Below are positions 16,077-24,631 of a DNA stretch of 64,000 nucleotides, one piece after another (positions within the stretch are counted from its first letter, which is position 1; each line of letters starts with the position of its first letter). The translations under genes and the position numbers were made by a program. Below the pieces are notes generated by a model. It was not told where the DNA came from. It searched no databases and was given only the letters and a program-made list of their open reading frames with translations. The stretch is from an uncultured Muribaculaceae bacterium (GTDB taxonomy: Bacteria > Bacteroidota > Bacteroidia > Bacteroidales > Muribaculaceae). The stretch is from assembly GCA_910586995.1 (NCBI GenBank), contig CAJUKZ010000001.1, forward strand, positions 310,001 to 374,000, given 5' to 3'.

Positions 16077-17336
16077 TTATCTGCCGAGTACCCTGTTGTA
16101 GATGTCGATCACTTTCTTGCCCGCTTTATCCCATGTGATCTGGGCTACTTCGGCAAGTCCGTCTTCGCGTAGCTGGTTATACATAGCCGGGTATGTGACG
16201 ATAGCGTGTATGGCGTCTGCCATTGCGTCGATGTCCCAGTAGTCGGTCTTGATCACGTTGTCGAGGATCTCGGCACAGCCGCTCTGTTTGGATATGATCG
16301 ACGGTACACCCATCTGCATGGCCTCGAGAGGAGAGATGCCGAATGGTTCTGAAACAGAAGGCATGATGTATACATCGGATGCCTTGAGCATCTCATACAC
16401 TTGTTTTCCTTTCTGGAATCCCGGGAAATGGAAGCGATCTGCGATTCCGCGTTCTGCGGCGAGGGTTATCATCTTGTCCATCATGTCGCCGCTGCCTGCC
16501 ATCACGAAGCGTACGTTGTGATTGTTCTTCAGAACTTTGGCTGCGGCCTCCACGAAGTATTCAGGACCTTTCTGCATGGTGATTCGGCCAAGGAATGTCA
16601 CTACTTTCTCCTTAGGCTTGTTGGCCTGGACATTGAGCAGTTCGGGGCTGAGGGGCACTACTGCGTTGTGTACGGTGGTTACTTTGGCCGGGTCTATGCC
16701 GTATTTTTCGATCACGGTCTGCCTTGTGAGGTTCGACACGGTGATTATATGGTCGGCATGAATCATGCCGTCGCGCTCGATCCCGAACACTGTAGGGTTC
16801 ACGTTGCCGCGCGAACGGTCGTAGTCAGTGGCGTGGACGTGTATCACTAATGGTTTTCCTGTCACCTGCTTGGCATGTATTCCGGCAGGATAGGTCAGCC
16901 AGTCGTGCGAGTGTATGATGTCGAAATCAATAGTGCGGGCCACAACGCCGGCCACTATCGAATAGTTGTTGATTTCTTCAAGAAGATTGTCGGGATAGCG
17001 TCCCGAGAACTCTATCGCGCCAAGGTCATTGGTGCGCATATAGTTGAAATCGGCGTAGATGTGGTCGCGCAGGCGGAAGTATAGCTCCGGGCTCATGACC
17101 TTTCCGATACGCTGCTCCACATATTCATGGTTCACATCGCGCCATGCCACCGGCACCTGCGACGCTCCTATGATGTTGGCGAATGATTTGTCTTCGTCGC
17201 CAAATGGCTTGGGAATGACGAAGGTGATGTCCATGTCACCACACTCCCACATGCCTTTGGTGAGACCGTAGCTGGCTGTGCCCAGTCCGCCTAAGATGTG
17301 AGGGGGAAATTCCCAACCGAACATTAATGCTTTCAT
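16077..17336 (-). CDS. GT4 glycosyltransferase, glycogen synthase-like
   Basis: A 419-residue GT-B enzyme. The N-terminal glycine loop reads GWEFPPHILGGLGTASYGLT, as in glycogen/starch-synthase-like GT4 proteins that bind ADP- or UDP-glucose. The C-terminal half contains FLGRITMQKGPEYFVEAA, then SEPFGISPLEAMQMGVPSI with the E-x7-E nucleotide-sugar motif. In other Bacteroides a gene of this type sits between a debranching enzyme and a GH57 gene, exactly as here, and is taken as the glycogen synthase. No signal or membrane segment is seen. There is a 57-bp gap to GH57 and 69 bp to the debranching enzyme. Confidence 0.9.
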   Translation of the reverse strand: MKALMFGWEFPPHILGGLGTASYGLTKGMWECGDMDITFVIPKPFGDEDKSFANIIGASQVPVAWRDVNHEYVEQRIGKVMSPELYFRLRDHIYADFNYMRTNDLGAIEFSGRYPDNLLEEINNYSIVAGVVARTIDFDIIHSHDWLTYPAGIHAKQVTGKPLVIHVHATDYDRSRGNVNPTVFGIERDGMIHADHIITVSNLTRQTVIEKYGIDPAKVTTVHNAVVPLSPELLNVQANKPKEKVVTFLGRITMQKGPEYFVEAAAKVLKNNHNVRFVMAGSGDMMDKMITLAAERGIADRFHFPGFQKGKQVYEMLKASDVYIMPSVSEPFGISPLEAMQMGVPSIISKQSGCAEILDNVIKTDYWDIDAMADAIHAIVTYPAMYNQLREDGLAEVAQITWDKAGKKVIDIYNRVLGR

Positions 17337-17365
17337 GATGGATTTGCTGTGTGTATATGGGTCGA

Positions 17366-17392
17366 TCCGCCGGCGGTCGGTCTGCCGGCGGA
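17366..17392 (-). other. Intercistronic hairpin in the glycogen operon
   Basis: TCCGCCGGC (17366-17374) pairs with GCCGGCGGA (17384-17392), all G/C-rich and without a T-run. It lies between the debranching-enzyme stop and the GT4 start. Confidence 0.5.
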
Positions 17393-17405
17393 GGTTGACG
17401 AGGTG

Positions 17406-19352
17406 TTAGACATTGAGTTTCTTCAGAGTGCGCAGAGTGCGTAGTACCTCTGCCACATTGGTGGCGTGGGAGATAGCTCCTCGTCCCTGGAACGGAGGAT
17501 TGCCGTCATACAATTGCGACAGCGAGCCTATGCATCCTTGCGACATCTCGTCTTCGAATCCGATGAGCATGCGGTCTATGTAGCTGACTCCGCTCATTCC
17601 GAACACGCGCAGGTAGGCGTCGGCGTAGAAGCCTATGAGCCACGGGCGTGCCGGGCCTTGGTGCAAGGCCATCTCGCGTTCTTCGGGCGATCCGAGGTAG
17701 AATGGTCTGTAGCCGTAGCTTTTCGGCGATAGGGTACGTAGCCCTTTGGGAGTCAGCAGCTCGCGGGTCACGACGTCGAGCACACGCTTGCGCTGCTTGC
17801 GGTCGAGGGGCGAGTAGTCCAGACCTATGGCCACTGCCATGTTGGGGCGCACCGAAGGATCGGCATACTGTCCGTTCACGTAGTCGTATAGATAGCCGTA
17901 GTCGTTGAGGAACATATCGGCGAAGGATGCCTTGATCTTGTCAGCGGTCTCGGTCCATGCCTCGCGTCGTCCGGCCAGTGTCGGATTGTCTTCTGTTAAG
18001 GCTATGGCAAACATCAGAGCGTTGTACCACAGGGCGTTGAACTCAACCAGATAGCCGGAGCGCGGGATCACGGGGCGGCCGTTCAGCGATGAGTTCATCC
18101 ATGACACAGGCGAAGTCTCACCCATTGTGGACACCATGCCGTTGTTTTCGTCGACGTGCAGGTTGGGATGTCCGTTGGTCAGGATATAGTCTATGGCGGA
18201 GGTTATGAATTCTGTGTATCGGCTGCGTGCGGCTTCGAGACCTTGGCTCTTGGCATACTGCTGGATAGCCCATATTCCCCACAGGGGTATGTCGGGCAGG
18301 TCGATTCCGGCAATTCTCCGGGATGGCTGGCCGGTGGTCATGTAGCGGGTCAGTTCTTTGGCTATTGTAGCGAAGATGTCTTCGAAGTCTTTTACATGGT
18401 CTATTGCCAGTGTCAGGCCGGGGAGAGCCATCATGGTGTTGCGCGCAAGCACAACTCCCCACGGATAGCCTGAGATGATGAAGTCGCCTTCCTTGTCCTT
18501 GAGATAGAATTGCTTGGCTGCATTCTTGAGACAGTTGAAGAATGATGTACGCGCTGTGCGGGAGGCAATCTCTTTCTCATACATCTTTGATAGTGAGCGT
18601 GGCGATACTTCGGTTATGCCGGCAGAGAATATTATGCTCTCGCCTTTCTTGATAGGTATCTGGAAGTAGCCGGGGACCCACAGGTCTTCACTGTAGGGGA
18701 CACCGCGTTCGAGGTCCTTGACGTATTCTATGCCGTTGTACCAGTTGGGTTCGTCGACCCATTCGGGCTTGCGTGAGAACTGCATGTAGAGTGTCGGGAA
18801 GCCGTTGTAGAGGCAGGAGGCTACACCATTGCCTACAGGTTCGATCGTCCGGTTTAGGGAGTCGTTTGCCACACACAGTGCGTTGCTCTCGCGGAAAGCA
18901 AGGAACGGTCTGAACTGCAGGGTTGTCGGTGAATGCGCTTCCACGAGGGTGTAGCGTATCAGGATTCGATTCTCGTGTGAGATGAAAATCTTCTCTTTGG
19001 TGAGGATCACACCTCCGACACGGTAGGTGGTGCGTGGCACGCTCTCGCAGTCGAATTCGCGGATATACTTGTGTCCGTTGGGGCTGTATACGCCGCCACG
19101 ATAGCGGTGGAGGCCCAGATTGAAGGGCGCGCCATGTTGAATCACGGTTTCGTCCAGGGATGAGAGCAGCACGTACGATTTATTGTCAAGTTCCGGAACG
19201 GGTATCACGAGGAGTCCGTGCTGCTTGCGTGTGTTGCAGTCTACGACTGTCGTACAATGATAAGCGCCTGCCTGATTCGTGCGCAGCATCTCTTTGGGAA
19301 GGGACTGCTCGAGATTTATCATCAAGCTCTTATCGAACTTAAGGTAGCTCAT
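17406..19352 (-). CDS. Glycogen debranching enzyme (amylo-alpha-1,6-glucosidase type)
   Basis: 648 residues from the ATG at 19352 (MSYLKFDKSL). An in-frame start at 19469 would extend across the upstream terminator hairpin and add an unrelated 39 residues, so it is rejected. The N-terminal beta-rich domain (to about 270) is of the GDE_N type. The C-terminal (alpha/alpha)6 glucosidase domain contains GYPWGVVLARNTMMALPG, DLPLWGIWAIQQYAK, VDENNGMVSTMGETSPVSWM and RPNMAVAIGLDYSPL. It removes alpha-1,6 branch points from glycogen. First gene of the debranching enzyme-GT4-GH57 operon. Its promoter is not clear; a TATATTCG at about 19416-19423 (minus strand) is a partial match. Confidence 0.92.
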   Translation of the reverse strand: MSYLKFDKSLMINLEQSLPKEMLRTNQAGAYHCTTVVDCNTRKQHGLLVIPVPELDNKSYVLLSSLDETVIQHGAPFNLGLHRYRGGVYSPNGHKYIREFDCESVPRTTYRVGGVILTKEKIFISHENRILIRYTLVEAHSPTTLQFRPFLAFRESNALCVANDSLNRTIEPVGNGVASCLYNGFPTLYMQFSRKPEWVDEPNWYNGIEYVKDLERGVPYSEDLWVPGYFQIPIKKGESIIFSAGITEVSPRSLSKMYEKEIASRTARTSFFNCLKNAAKQFYLKDKEGDFIISGYPWGVVLARNTMMALPGLTLAIDHVKDFEDIFATIAKELTRYMTTGQPSRRIAGIDLPDIPLWGIWAIQQYAKSQGLEAARSRYTEFITSAIDYILTNGHPNLHVDENNGMVSTMGETSPVSWMNSSLNGRPVIPRSGYLVEFNALWYNALMFAIALTEDNPTLAGRREAWTETADKIKASFADMFLNDYGYLYDYVNGQYADPSVRPNMAVAIGLDYSPLDRKQRKRVLDVVTRELLTPKGLRTLSPKSYGYRPFYLGSPEEREMALHQGPARPWLIGFYADAYLRVFGMSGVSYIDRMLIGFEDEMSQGCIGSLSQLYDGNPPFQGRGAISHATNVAEVLRTLRTLKKLNV

Positions 19353-19429
19353 ATATATGTTTTGGGGTTTTATGTTTGCTTGTCGCAAAAAGGCGTGTAT
19401 TGATTTAGAGGCGTACGAATATAAGCAAA

Positions 19430-19458
19430 GTGCGCCGAAAATTGTAATTACGGCGCAC
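19430..19458 (-). terminator. Terminator of the ftsX-to-lipid-kinase operon
   Basis: GTGCGCCG (19430-19437) pairs with CGGCGCAC (19451-19458). On the minus strand it follows the lipid kinase stop at 19473 by 15 bases and leads into CTTTGCTTATATT. Confidence 0.7.
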
Positions 19459-19472
19459 TCTTTTAACAATAT

Positions 19473-20468
19473 TTAATCAATGGACCTCCGGTCATGGTCT
19501 TTTCTTCCGAAAATATGTCCCAAGGCAATCCTCCAGTCGCTCATCATTGACCGCATCGGGGTGATGACGGGCCGGAACTGTGTCTTGGAAGTCGTGGTGA
19601 ATATCCTGAGTCCGCGGTGATGGCATCGGAAGTCGAGTATGTCCGGCATCATCACTGGTTCGCCATCGAGATGGGCTTCGCCTCCTTCCGTACGGTATAT
19701 CACTGCAGAAGGGGCCCGGAACGTCTGTATGAGGGTATTGCGGTTTATATAGCCTGTCATCAGGTCGAATCCGAGAACAGCGGCACTCAGAGGATTGCCG
19801 GAATGGACTATAGTGACGTCGAGGAGGCCGTCTGTGATACTTGCCCCGGGAGCTATGTAGGCGTTGTTGCCATACTGGGAGGCGTTGCATACAGCCACGA
19901 GAAAAGCTTTTTCGGTGACGGTGACGCCATTGGCACTTACAGTATATATCTGAGGATTGAAATGGACGAATTCAGTGAACGCGCTGCGTATGTATGACGC
20001 GAGACCGCGTTTGCCCATCCTGGCGAAGCGGTGCGAGACAGCAGCATCGAATCCTACGCCGAATGTGCAGAAGAATCTACTGTCGTTCACCGTGGCATAG
20101 TCGCAAGGCACTATGTGCCGCTCTGCTATGACGTCCAGCGACAGCATCGGGTCGATAGGAATACCGAGATGTCTGGCCAGTCCGTTGCCGCTGCCGGCTG
20201 GTATGATTCCGAGCGCTACGGGAGTGTCGCATAGCGCTTTGGCTATTTCGTTCACCGTGCCGTCGCCTCCACAGGCAAGCACACCGGTGAAGCCTTTCTC
20301 CACACCTTGCCGTGCAAGGCGGGTAGCGTCTCCGCGGCATGTGGTGTAGGCTGTCTCTACCTCGAAACCTTCGGCGGTCAGGCGGGACACAAGGCGTCCG
20401 GCAAGTTTGCGCTTGTCGGATGTTCCGCTAACGGGATTTATGATCAGCAGAAGCCTGTTGTTGTCCAT
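19473..20468 (-). CDS. Diacylglycerol kinase-like lipid kinase (YegS/DgkB family)
   Basis: 331 residues from the ATG at 20468 (MDNNRLLLIINPVSG). Longer in-frame readings overlap queA and lack similarity. The nucleotide-binding DAGK catalytic domain shows LIINPVSGTSDKRKLAGRL and ACGGDGTVNEIAKAL, then GIIPAGSGNGLARHLGIP near residue 85-102. These are the GGDGT and GSGNxxAR motifs of the family. It phosphorylates diacylglycerol or a related lipid (sphingoid bases are possible, since this group of bacteria makes sphingolipids). Last gene of the ftsX operon, 17 bases after queA. Confidence 0.92.
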   Translation of the reverse strand: MDNNRLLLIINPVSGTSDKRKLAGRLVSRLTAEGFEVETAYTTCRGDATRLARQGVEKGFTGVLACGGDGTVNEIAKALCDTPVALGIIPAGSGNGLARHLGIPIDPMLSLDVIAERHIVPCDYATVNDSRFFCTFGVGFDAAVSHRFARMGKRGLASYIRSAFTEFVHFNPQIYTVSANGVTVTEKAFLVAVCNASQYGNNAYIAPGASITDGLLDVTIVHSGNPLSAAVLGFDLMTGYINRNTLIQTFRAPSAVIYRTEGGEAHLDGEPVMMPDILDFRCHHRGLRIFTTTSKTQFRPVITPMRSMMSDWRIALGHIFGRKDHDRRSID

Positions 20469-20485
20469 GTCAGTAAAGATGAGTG

Positions 20486-21538
20486 TCAGTCTACTATAAG
20501 CATGGCATCGCCGTATGCTCCGAAGCGGTATCCTTCGGCGATAGCTACTTCGTAGGCATGCATCACCAGATCGTATCCTCCGAACGCGCATACCATCATC
20601 AGCATGGTGGAGTATGGCAGATGGAAGTTGCTGACCAGGGATGTGGCCACTGTGAAGTTATAGGGAGGGAATATGAATTTGTTCGTCCATCCGGAGAAGG
20701 TCTTCATGTGTCCGCCCATAGATACAGCCCCGGCCATTCCGCGCAGCACGGATGTGCCTACGGCGCAGATCTGCCGTTCGTTGTCCTTGGCCTGGTTCAC
20801 GAGGTCGACCAGTTCGGGCGATGCCTCCATCTCCTCCGAGTCCATACGATGCTTGGTCAGGTCTTCGACATCGATCTCACGGAAGTTGCCGAGTCCGCTG
20901 TGTACGGTGATGAATCCTTGCTCCACACCCTTTATCTCGAGGCGCTTGAGCAGTTCGCGGGAGAAGTGAGTGCCTGCCGCAGGAGTCACTACTGCGCCTT
21001 CGCGGCGTGCGAATATGCACTGGTAGCGTTCGGCATCTTCTTCTTCGGGCTCGCGCTTGATGTATTCAGGCAGAGGTGTCTGCCCCAGGGCATAGAGCGC
21101 TTTCTTGAATTCGTCGTGCGAGCCATCGTAGAGGAAGCGCAGTGTGCGTCCGCGTGATGTTGTGTTGTCGATCACTTCCGCAACCATTGACTCGTCCTCT
21201 CCGAAGTAGAGTTTGTTGCCTATGCGGATCTTTCTTGCCGGCTCGACCAGCACGTCCCACAGTTTGTTCTCCTCGTTTAGTTCGCGGAGCAGGAACACCT
21301 CGATGCGTGCGCCAGTCTTCTCCTTGTTGCCGTATAGTCTGGCAGGGAAGACTTTGGTGTCGTTGAACACCATAACGTCTCCTTCATTGAAATATTCGAG
21401 TATGTCTTTGAAAACGCGGTGTTCGATTTCGCCCGTCTTGCGGTGCAGAACCATCATGCGTGATTCGTCGCGGCGTTCGGCCGGGTATTGTGCTATAAGT
21501 TCTTCAGGAAGTCGGAATTTGAATTGTGAAAGCTTCAT
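20486..21538 (-). CDS. queA: S-adenosylmethionine:tRNA ribosyltransferase-isomerase
   Basis: A 350-residue enzyme that transfers and isomerises the ribosyl part of SAM onto preQ1-modified tRNA to make epoxyqueuosine. The family signatures are complete: MKLSQFKFRLPEELIAQYPA at the start, MVFNDTKVFPARLYG, RFLYDGSHDEFKKALYALG, GAVVTPAAGTHFSRELL and SNFHLPYSTMLMMVCAFGG. It lies 27 bases after truB, so two tRNA-modification genes are adjacent in the operon. Confidence 0.97.
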   Translation of the reverse strand: MKLSQFKFRLPEELIAQYPAERRDESRMMVLHRKTGEIEHRVFKDILEYFNEGDVMVFNDTKVFPARLYGNKEKTGARIEVFLLRELNEENKLWDVLVEPARKIRIGNKLYFGEDESMVAEVIDNTTSRGRTLRFLYDGSHDEFKKALYALGQTPLPEYIKREPEEEDAERYQCIFARREGAVVTPAAGTHFSRELLKRLEIKGVEQGFITVHSGLGNFREIDVEDLTKHRMDSEEMEASPELVDLVNQAKDNERQICAVGTSVLRGMAGAVSMGGHMKTFSGWTNKFIFPPYNFTVATSLVSNFHLPYSTMLMMVCAFGGYDLVMHAYEVAIAEGYRFGAYGDAMLIVD

Positions 21539-21565
21539 TGCGTTATTATTGACTCTGTGGTGTTG

Positions 21566-22279
21566 TTAGACATTCTGTTGGTCGGGCATTTCTATGTCGA
21601 CGGTTCTGATCAGTTCTGCGGTCTGCTCTACGCTCAGGCAGTCTTCAATGGCGGCATCGCCGACTCTTGTGCGCCGTAGGGCTGTGAGATGTGCTCCGCT
21701 GCCGAGTGCCTGGCCTATGTCGCGGGCCAGGGCGCGTATGTATGTGCCTTTGCCGCAGACAACCTTTACGGTGATGCTCTCAGGCGAATATTCGAGCAGT
21801 TCTATGCTGTCGATCACGAGTATCTTGGGCTTTAGATCCACGTCTTGTCCTTTACGTGCCATGTTGTAGGCGCGCTTGCCGTCCACCTTGCATGCCGAAT
21901 ATTTCGGCGGTACTTGCTCAATGCGTCCCAGAAATTTAGATAGTGTGGCCTCCACCAGCTCGCGGGTGATGTGTCCGGTGGGATATGTCGCGTCTATCTC
22001 TGTCTCCAGGTCGAATGATGGTGTGGTAGCACCGAGAGCCATTGTGGCTATGTATTCCTTGACTCCGGCCTGCAAGGCGTCGATGCGTTTGGTAGCTTTG
22101 CCTGTGCATACGATCATCACTCCAGTGGCTAAAGGATCAAGTGTGCCGGCATGGCCAACCTTGAGTTTCTTTATTTTCATTCTCCTGAGCAGAGCACCGC
22201 GCACGCGCTTCACAGCGTCGAACGATGTCCAGCCGAGTGGTTTGTCGATATATAGTATTTCTCCGTCTATGAAATTCAT
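21566..22279 (-). CDS. truB: tRNA pseudouridine-55 synthase
   Basis: A 237-residue protein that makes pseudouridine 55 in the T-arm of tRNAs. It opens DGEILYIDKPLGWTSFDAVKR. The catalytic aspartate lies in GHAGTLDPLATGVMIVCTGKATK, and VVCGKGTYIRALARDIGQALG follows near 180. It matches the short form of the family without a C-terminal PUA domain. It starts 12 bases after uppP, so translation is probably coupled. Confidence 0.97.
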   Translation of the reverse strand: MNFIDGEILYIDKPLGWTSFDAVKRVRGALLRRMKIKKLKVGHAGTLDPLATGVMIVCTGKATKRIDALQAGVKEYIATMALGATTPSFDLETEIDATYPTGHITRELVEATLSKFLGRIEQVPPKYSACKVDGKRAYNMARKGQDVDLKPKILVIDSIELLEYSPESITVKVVCGKGTYIRALARDIGQALGSGAHLTALRRTRVGDAAIEDCLSVEQTAELIRTVDIEMPDQQNV

Positions 22280-22291
22280 CGTCGAAATATT

Positions 22292-23125
22292 TTACCAGAC
22301 AAGACACAGTATGCCGACAGCAGCGCAATAGACGGCAAACCACCAAAGCTTACCTTTCTTCACGATGTTGAGCATCCATTTGCAGGCTATGCAGCCTACG
22401 ACAAACGAGGCGATGAATCCGACAGCTATGGCGAGCCAGCCTATGGAGTCTTCACCTGCTGCGGCCGCGTCTGTGCCGCCGAACATTTTCTTCATGTCGA
22501 GTAATGCTTCGCCAAGAATCGGGATTATGACCATAAGGAAGGAGAAGTGGGCCACTTTCTCGCGCTTGTCGCCGATGAGGATACCTGTCGCTATTGTAGT
22601 ACCGCTGCGGCTCAAACCGGGTAGCACTGCTATGGCCTGTGCGCAGCCTATGATCAGGGCGTCGGTGAATGTGATGTCGCGGGCCGTGCGTCCGCTGCGT
22701 CCTTGCAGATTAGGGCGTGTGACCAGCATATAGGATAAGGTGAGCAGCAGGGCTGTCACCAAAAGGCAGATACCGACCACATTGAGCTGGCCTCCGAAAA
22801 ATCCTTCGACCTGAGTCTTGAAACACAGACCGACAATGGCTACCGGTATGCAGGAAACGATAATCTTCCAGACAGTGGAAGTGTTTTCGTCGCGCCGGAA
22901 TGTGAAGAAAGAAGTGCACAGAGGTGCGAATTCTTTCCAAAGCACTACTATTGTGCTCAGTACGGTGGCCACATGGAGCATCAGGTCGAAGCGCAGGCTT
23001 TGCTGTCCTGAAAGGTTCAGACCGAGAATATCTGAGAATATTTCAAGATGTCCGCTGCTTGATATTGGCAGATATTCTGCCAGTCCCTGTACTATGCCGA
23101 GGATCAGTGCGTCGATTATATCCAT
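22292..23125 (-). CDS. uppP: Undecaprenyl-diphosphate phosphatase
   Basis: A 277-residue BacA-type membrane enzyme that recycles undecaprenyl pyrophosphate to the monophosphate carrier used for peptidoglycan and glycan export. Motif 1 is GLAEYLPISSSGHLEI near residue 15 and motif 2 is VLPGLSRSGTTIATGIL near 175, both intact with the catalytic Glu, His and Arg. About eight hydrophobic segments are present. It is also linked to bacitracin resistance in other bacteria. Its place just after ftsX and DUF3098 is a common Bacteroidales arrangement. Confidence 0.96.
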   Translation of the reverse strand: MDIIDALILGIVQGLAEYLPISSSGHLEIFSDILGLNLSGQQSLRFDLMLHVATVLSTIVVLWKEFAPLCTSFFTFRRDENTSTVWKIIVSCIPVAIVGLCFKTQVEGFFGGQLNVVGICLLVTALLLTLSYMLVTRPNLQGRSGRTARDITFTDALIIGCAQAIAVLPGLSRSGTTIATGILIGDKREKVAHFSFLMVIIPILGEALLDMKKMFGGTDAAAAGEDSIGWLAIAVGFIASFVVGCIACKWMLNIVKKGKLWWFAVYCAAVGILCLVW

Positions 23126-23152
23126 TTGAGGTGTAGATCTTTTTTGTGGTTA

Positions 23153-23470
23153 TTATAATGTGTTTTCTGCATTGGAGTCATTCTTGCTTCTTGGTCTCAG
23201 GATTATGGCAACTCCCATGAAAATGAAACCGGCGAATGTCATCAGAGGTCCGATCACTATGCGGCGTGTGCTGAATATGTCGGGGTTGAAGTTTTCAAGC
23301 GATGAGCTGTCGCCGAGCATCAGCAGAAAGCCGGCCACTATTAGGACGCCGGCGATAGCCATCATTATGAAGTTGCGTCGTGCGAGCGGCATCTGGTCAG
23401 GTCTTTCTTTCTTTATACCTTTGGCTTTGCCTGTAGTTGCGGATTGTGGTTGAATGTTATTGTTTGCCAT
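23153..23470 (-). CDS. DUF3098 family small membrane protein
   Basis: 105 residues from the ATG at 23470 (MANNNIQPQS); an upstream TTG at 23479 would add three residues. After about 30 polar, Lys-rich residues comes PLARRNFIMMAIAGVLIVAG, the first membrane helix, then an SSLENFNPDIFSTRRIVIGP segment and a second helix (TFAGFIFMGVAII). The end is basic and polar. This two-helix layout fits the Bacteroidota DUF3098 family of unknown function. It sits between ftsX and uppP, so a role in cell division or envelope synthesis is a fair guess only. Confidence 0.85.
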   Translation of the reverse strand: MANNNIQPQSATTGKAKGIKKERPDQMPLARRNFIMMAIAGVLIVAGFLLMLGDSSSLENFNPDIFSTRRIVIGPLMTFAGFIFMGVAIILRPRSKNDSNAENTL

Positions 23471-23525
23471 GGGAAACAATCTTTTTTTAATGTTGATTAT
23501 TTATTGGTATAGGCTGCCGTGGGGA

Positions 23526-24404
23526 TTACTGACGGAACATCCGGTCGTAGCCCAGTCGCAGATAGCGCGATGCTGCTATCGATGCAGCTCCGCAGCAGAG
23601 TGTCATGCCGGCTGCAGTGATAGCGATGAAAACCATCGACAGGTCGAACCATGAGATCCATCCTGCCAATGATACGTCGGCATGTGTGGCATAGGTGTAA
23701 GCTCCGGCCAGGACACAACAGGCTATTGCCGATGCAATCAGTCCGTTGACAGCTCCAGCAACAACGAATGGCCGGCGGATGAACGAATCCTTTGCCCCTA
23801 CAAGTCTCATTGTGTGTATAAGGAATCGGCGGGAGTATATGGATAGTGATACCGTGTTGCTTATAAGCACTATCGAGATGCATAGCAGGGCTATACCTAC
23901 TACAGTGAGTATGAACGCGAGTTTGCTCAGATTGCGGTTCACTTTCTCATACATTTCGGCGTTGAGTTCGACGCGCTGCACGGCTTTGTCGGCTTCAAGC
24001 CTTGCACACAGGGCTGTGAGCGAGTCGGTGTTGGCATAGTCGCGGCTCACTTTCAGTTCTATCTCGTCATAATAGGGGTTGTTGCCGTCCATGAGCGACA
24101 GTATGTCTTCTCCCATAGCGCGGGCTTCTTGTTCAAGAATATCTTCGGCCGAGGTATATCGCAACGAAGCGATGGCTTTAGATCTGCTCCAGGTCTGTTT
24201 TAGTCTGTTGACCTCACTGTCGGGCGTCCCTTCTTTAAGCTCTGCTACCATTCCCATCTCCTGTCTGATGGCTGCACCTACGGTTTTGGCAGCCAGACCG
24301 GTCACGGCAAGTATGCCGAGGACGAGAAGAACCAGAGCTACGCTCACTACAGATGTTGCCTGTGAGCCGAATGTCGATATTTTGCGTTGTCGGGGTTTCT
24401 CCAT
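23526..24404 (-). CDS. ftsX: FtsX-like cell-division permease
   Basis: A 292-residue protein with FtsX topology: a short basic cytoplasmic start, TM1 (VVSVALVLLVLGILAVTGL), an extracytoplasmic domain of about 120 residues, then three membrane helices near 165-185, 213-235 and 255-275. With FtsE, FtsX forms an ABC-like complex that links division to peptidoglycan hydrolase activation. ftsE is not in the window. First gene of the six-gene operon; promoter 24473-24503. Confidence 0.92.
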   Translation of the reverse strand: MEKPRQRKISTFGSQATSVVSVALVLLVLGILAVTGLAAKTVGAAIRQEMGMVAELKEGTPDSEVNRLKQTWSRSKAIASLRYTSAEDILEQEARAMGEDILSLMDGNNPYYDEIELKVSRDYANTDSLTALCARLEADKAVQRVELNAEMYEKVNRNLSKLAFILTVVGIALLCISIVLISNTVSLSIYSRRFLIHTMRLVGAKDSFIRRPFVVAGAVNGLIASAIACCVLAGAYTYATHADVSLAGWISWFDLSMVFIAITAAGMTLCCGAASIAASRYLRLGYDRMFRQ

Positions 24405-24472
24405 TTTGCCTTATTGGAGATAATTCCGCGCAGGCCGGACTTGCGCAGGCCCGCGGTTCTCCAAATTTAGTG

Positions 24473-24503
24473 CAAATTTAGTGAATTTTGAAGCCCTTGT
24501 CAA
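24473..24503 (-). promoter_or_regulatory. Promoter of the ftsX operon
   Basis: On the minus strand: TTG (24501-24503), 20 bases, TAAATTTG (24473-24480). A second TAAATTTG lies at 24462-24469, so two start sites are possible. The leader holds a G/C hairpin (24426-24456, CCGCG...CGCGG with inner GGCC/GGCC). Confidence 0.7.
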
Positions 24504-24553
24504 TACTTTATGTTATAAAAATTCAGCATAAGTCTTAATCCGGGTAATAAGCG

Positions 24554-24595
24554 CAGCGTATCAATACCGCGATATCTGCGGATATTGATACGCTG
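24554..24595 (-). terminator. Hairpin terminator of the GH13 gene
   Basis: CAGCGTATCAATA (24554-24566) pairs with TATTGATACGCTG (24583-24595), with an inner CCGC/GCGG stem. It is a 13-bp outer stem, 36 bases after the stop at 24632. Confidence 0.65.
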
Positions 24596-24631
24596 TGTAA
24601 TAGGTATTTCGGTATTGACGGCCGATATATA

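Noticed and set aside
9608..19352. A full polysaccharide utilisation locus joining susCD with the glycogen genes
   Set aside because: A 16-bp terminator hairpin and a 200-bp gap separate them, the glycogen enzymes lack signal peptides, and the intracellular trio is typical core metabolism.
20469..20591. 41-residue extension of the lipid kinase
   Set aside because: It overlaps the queA coding end, is Arg-rich without family similarity, and the DAGK motif follows the ATG at 20468 directly.
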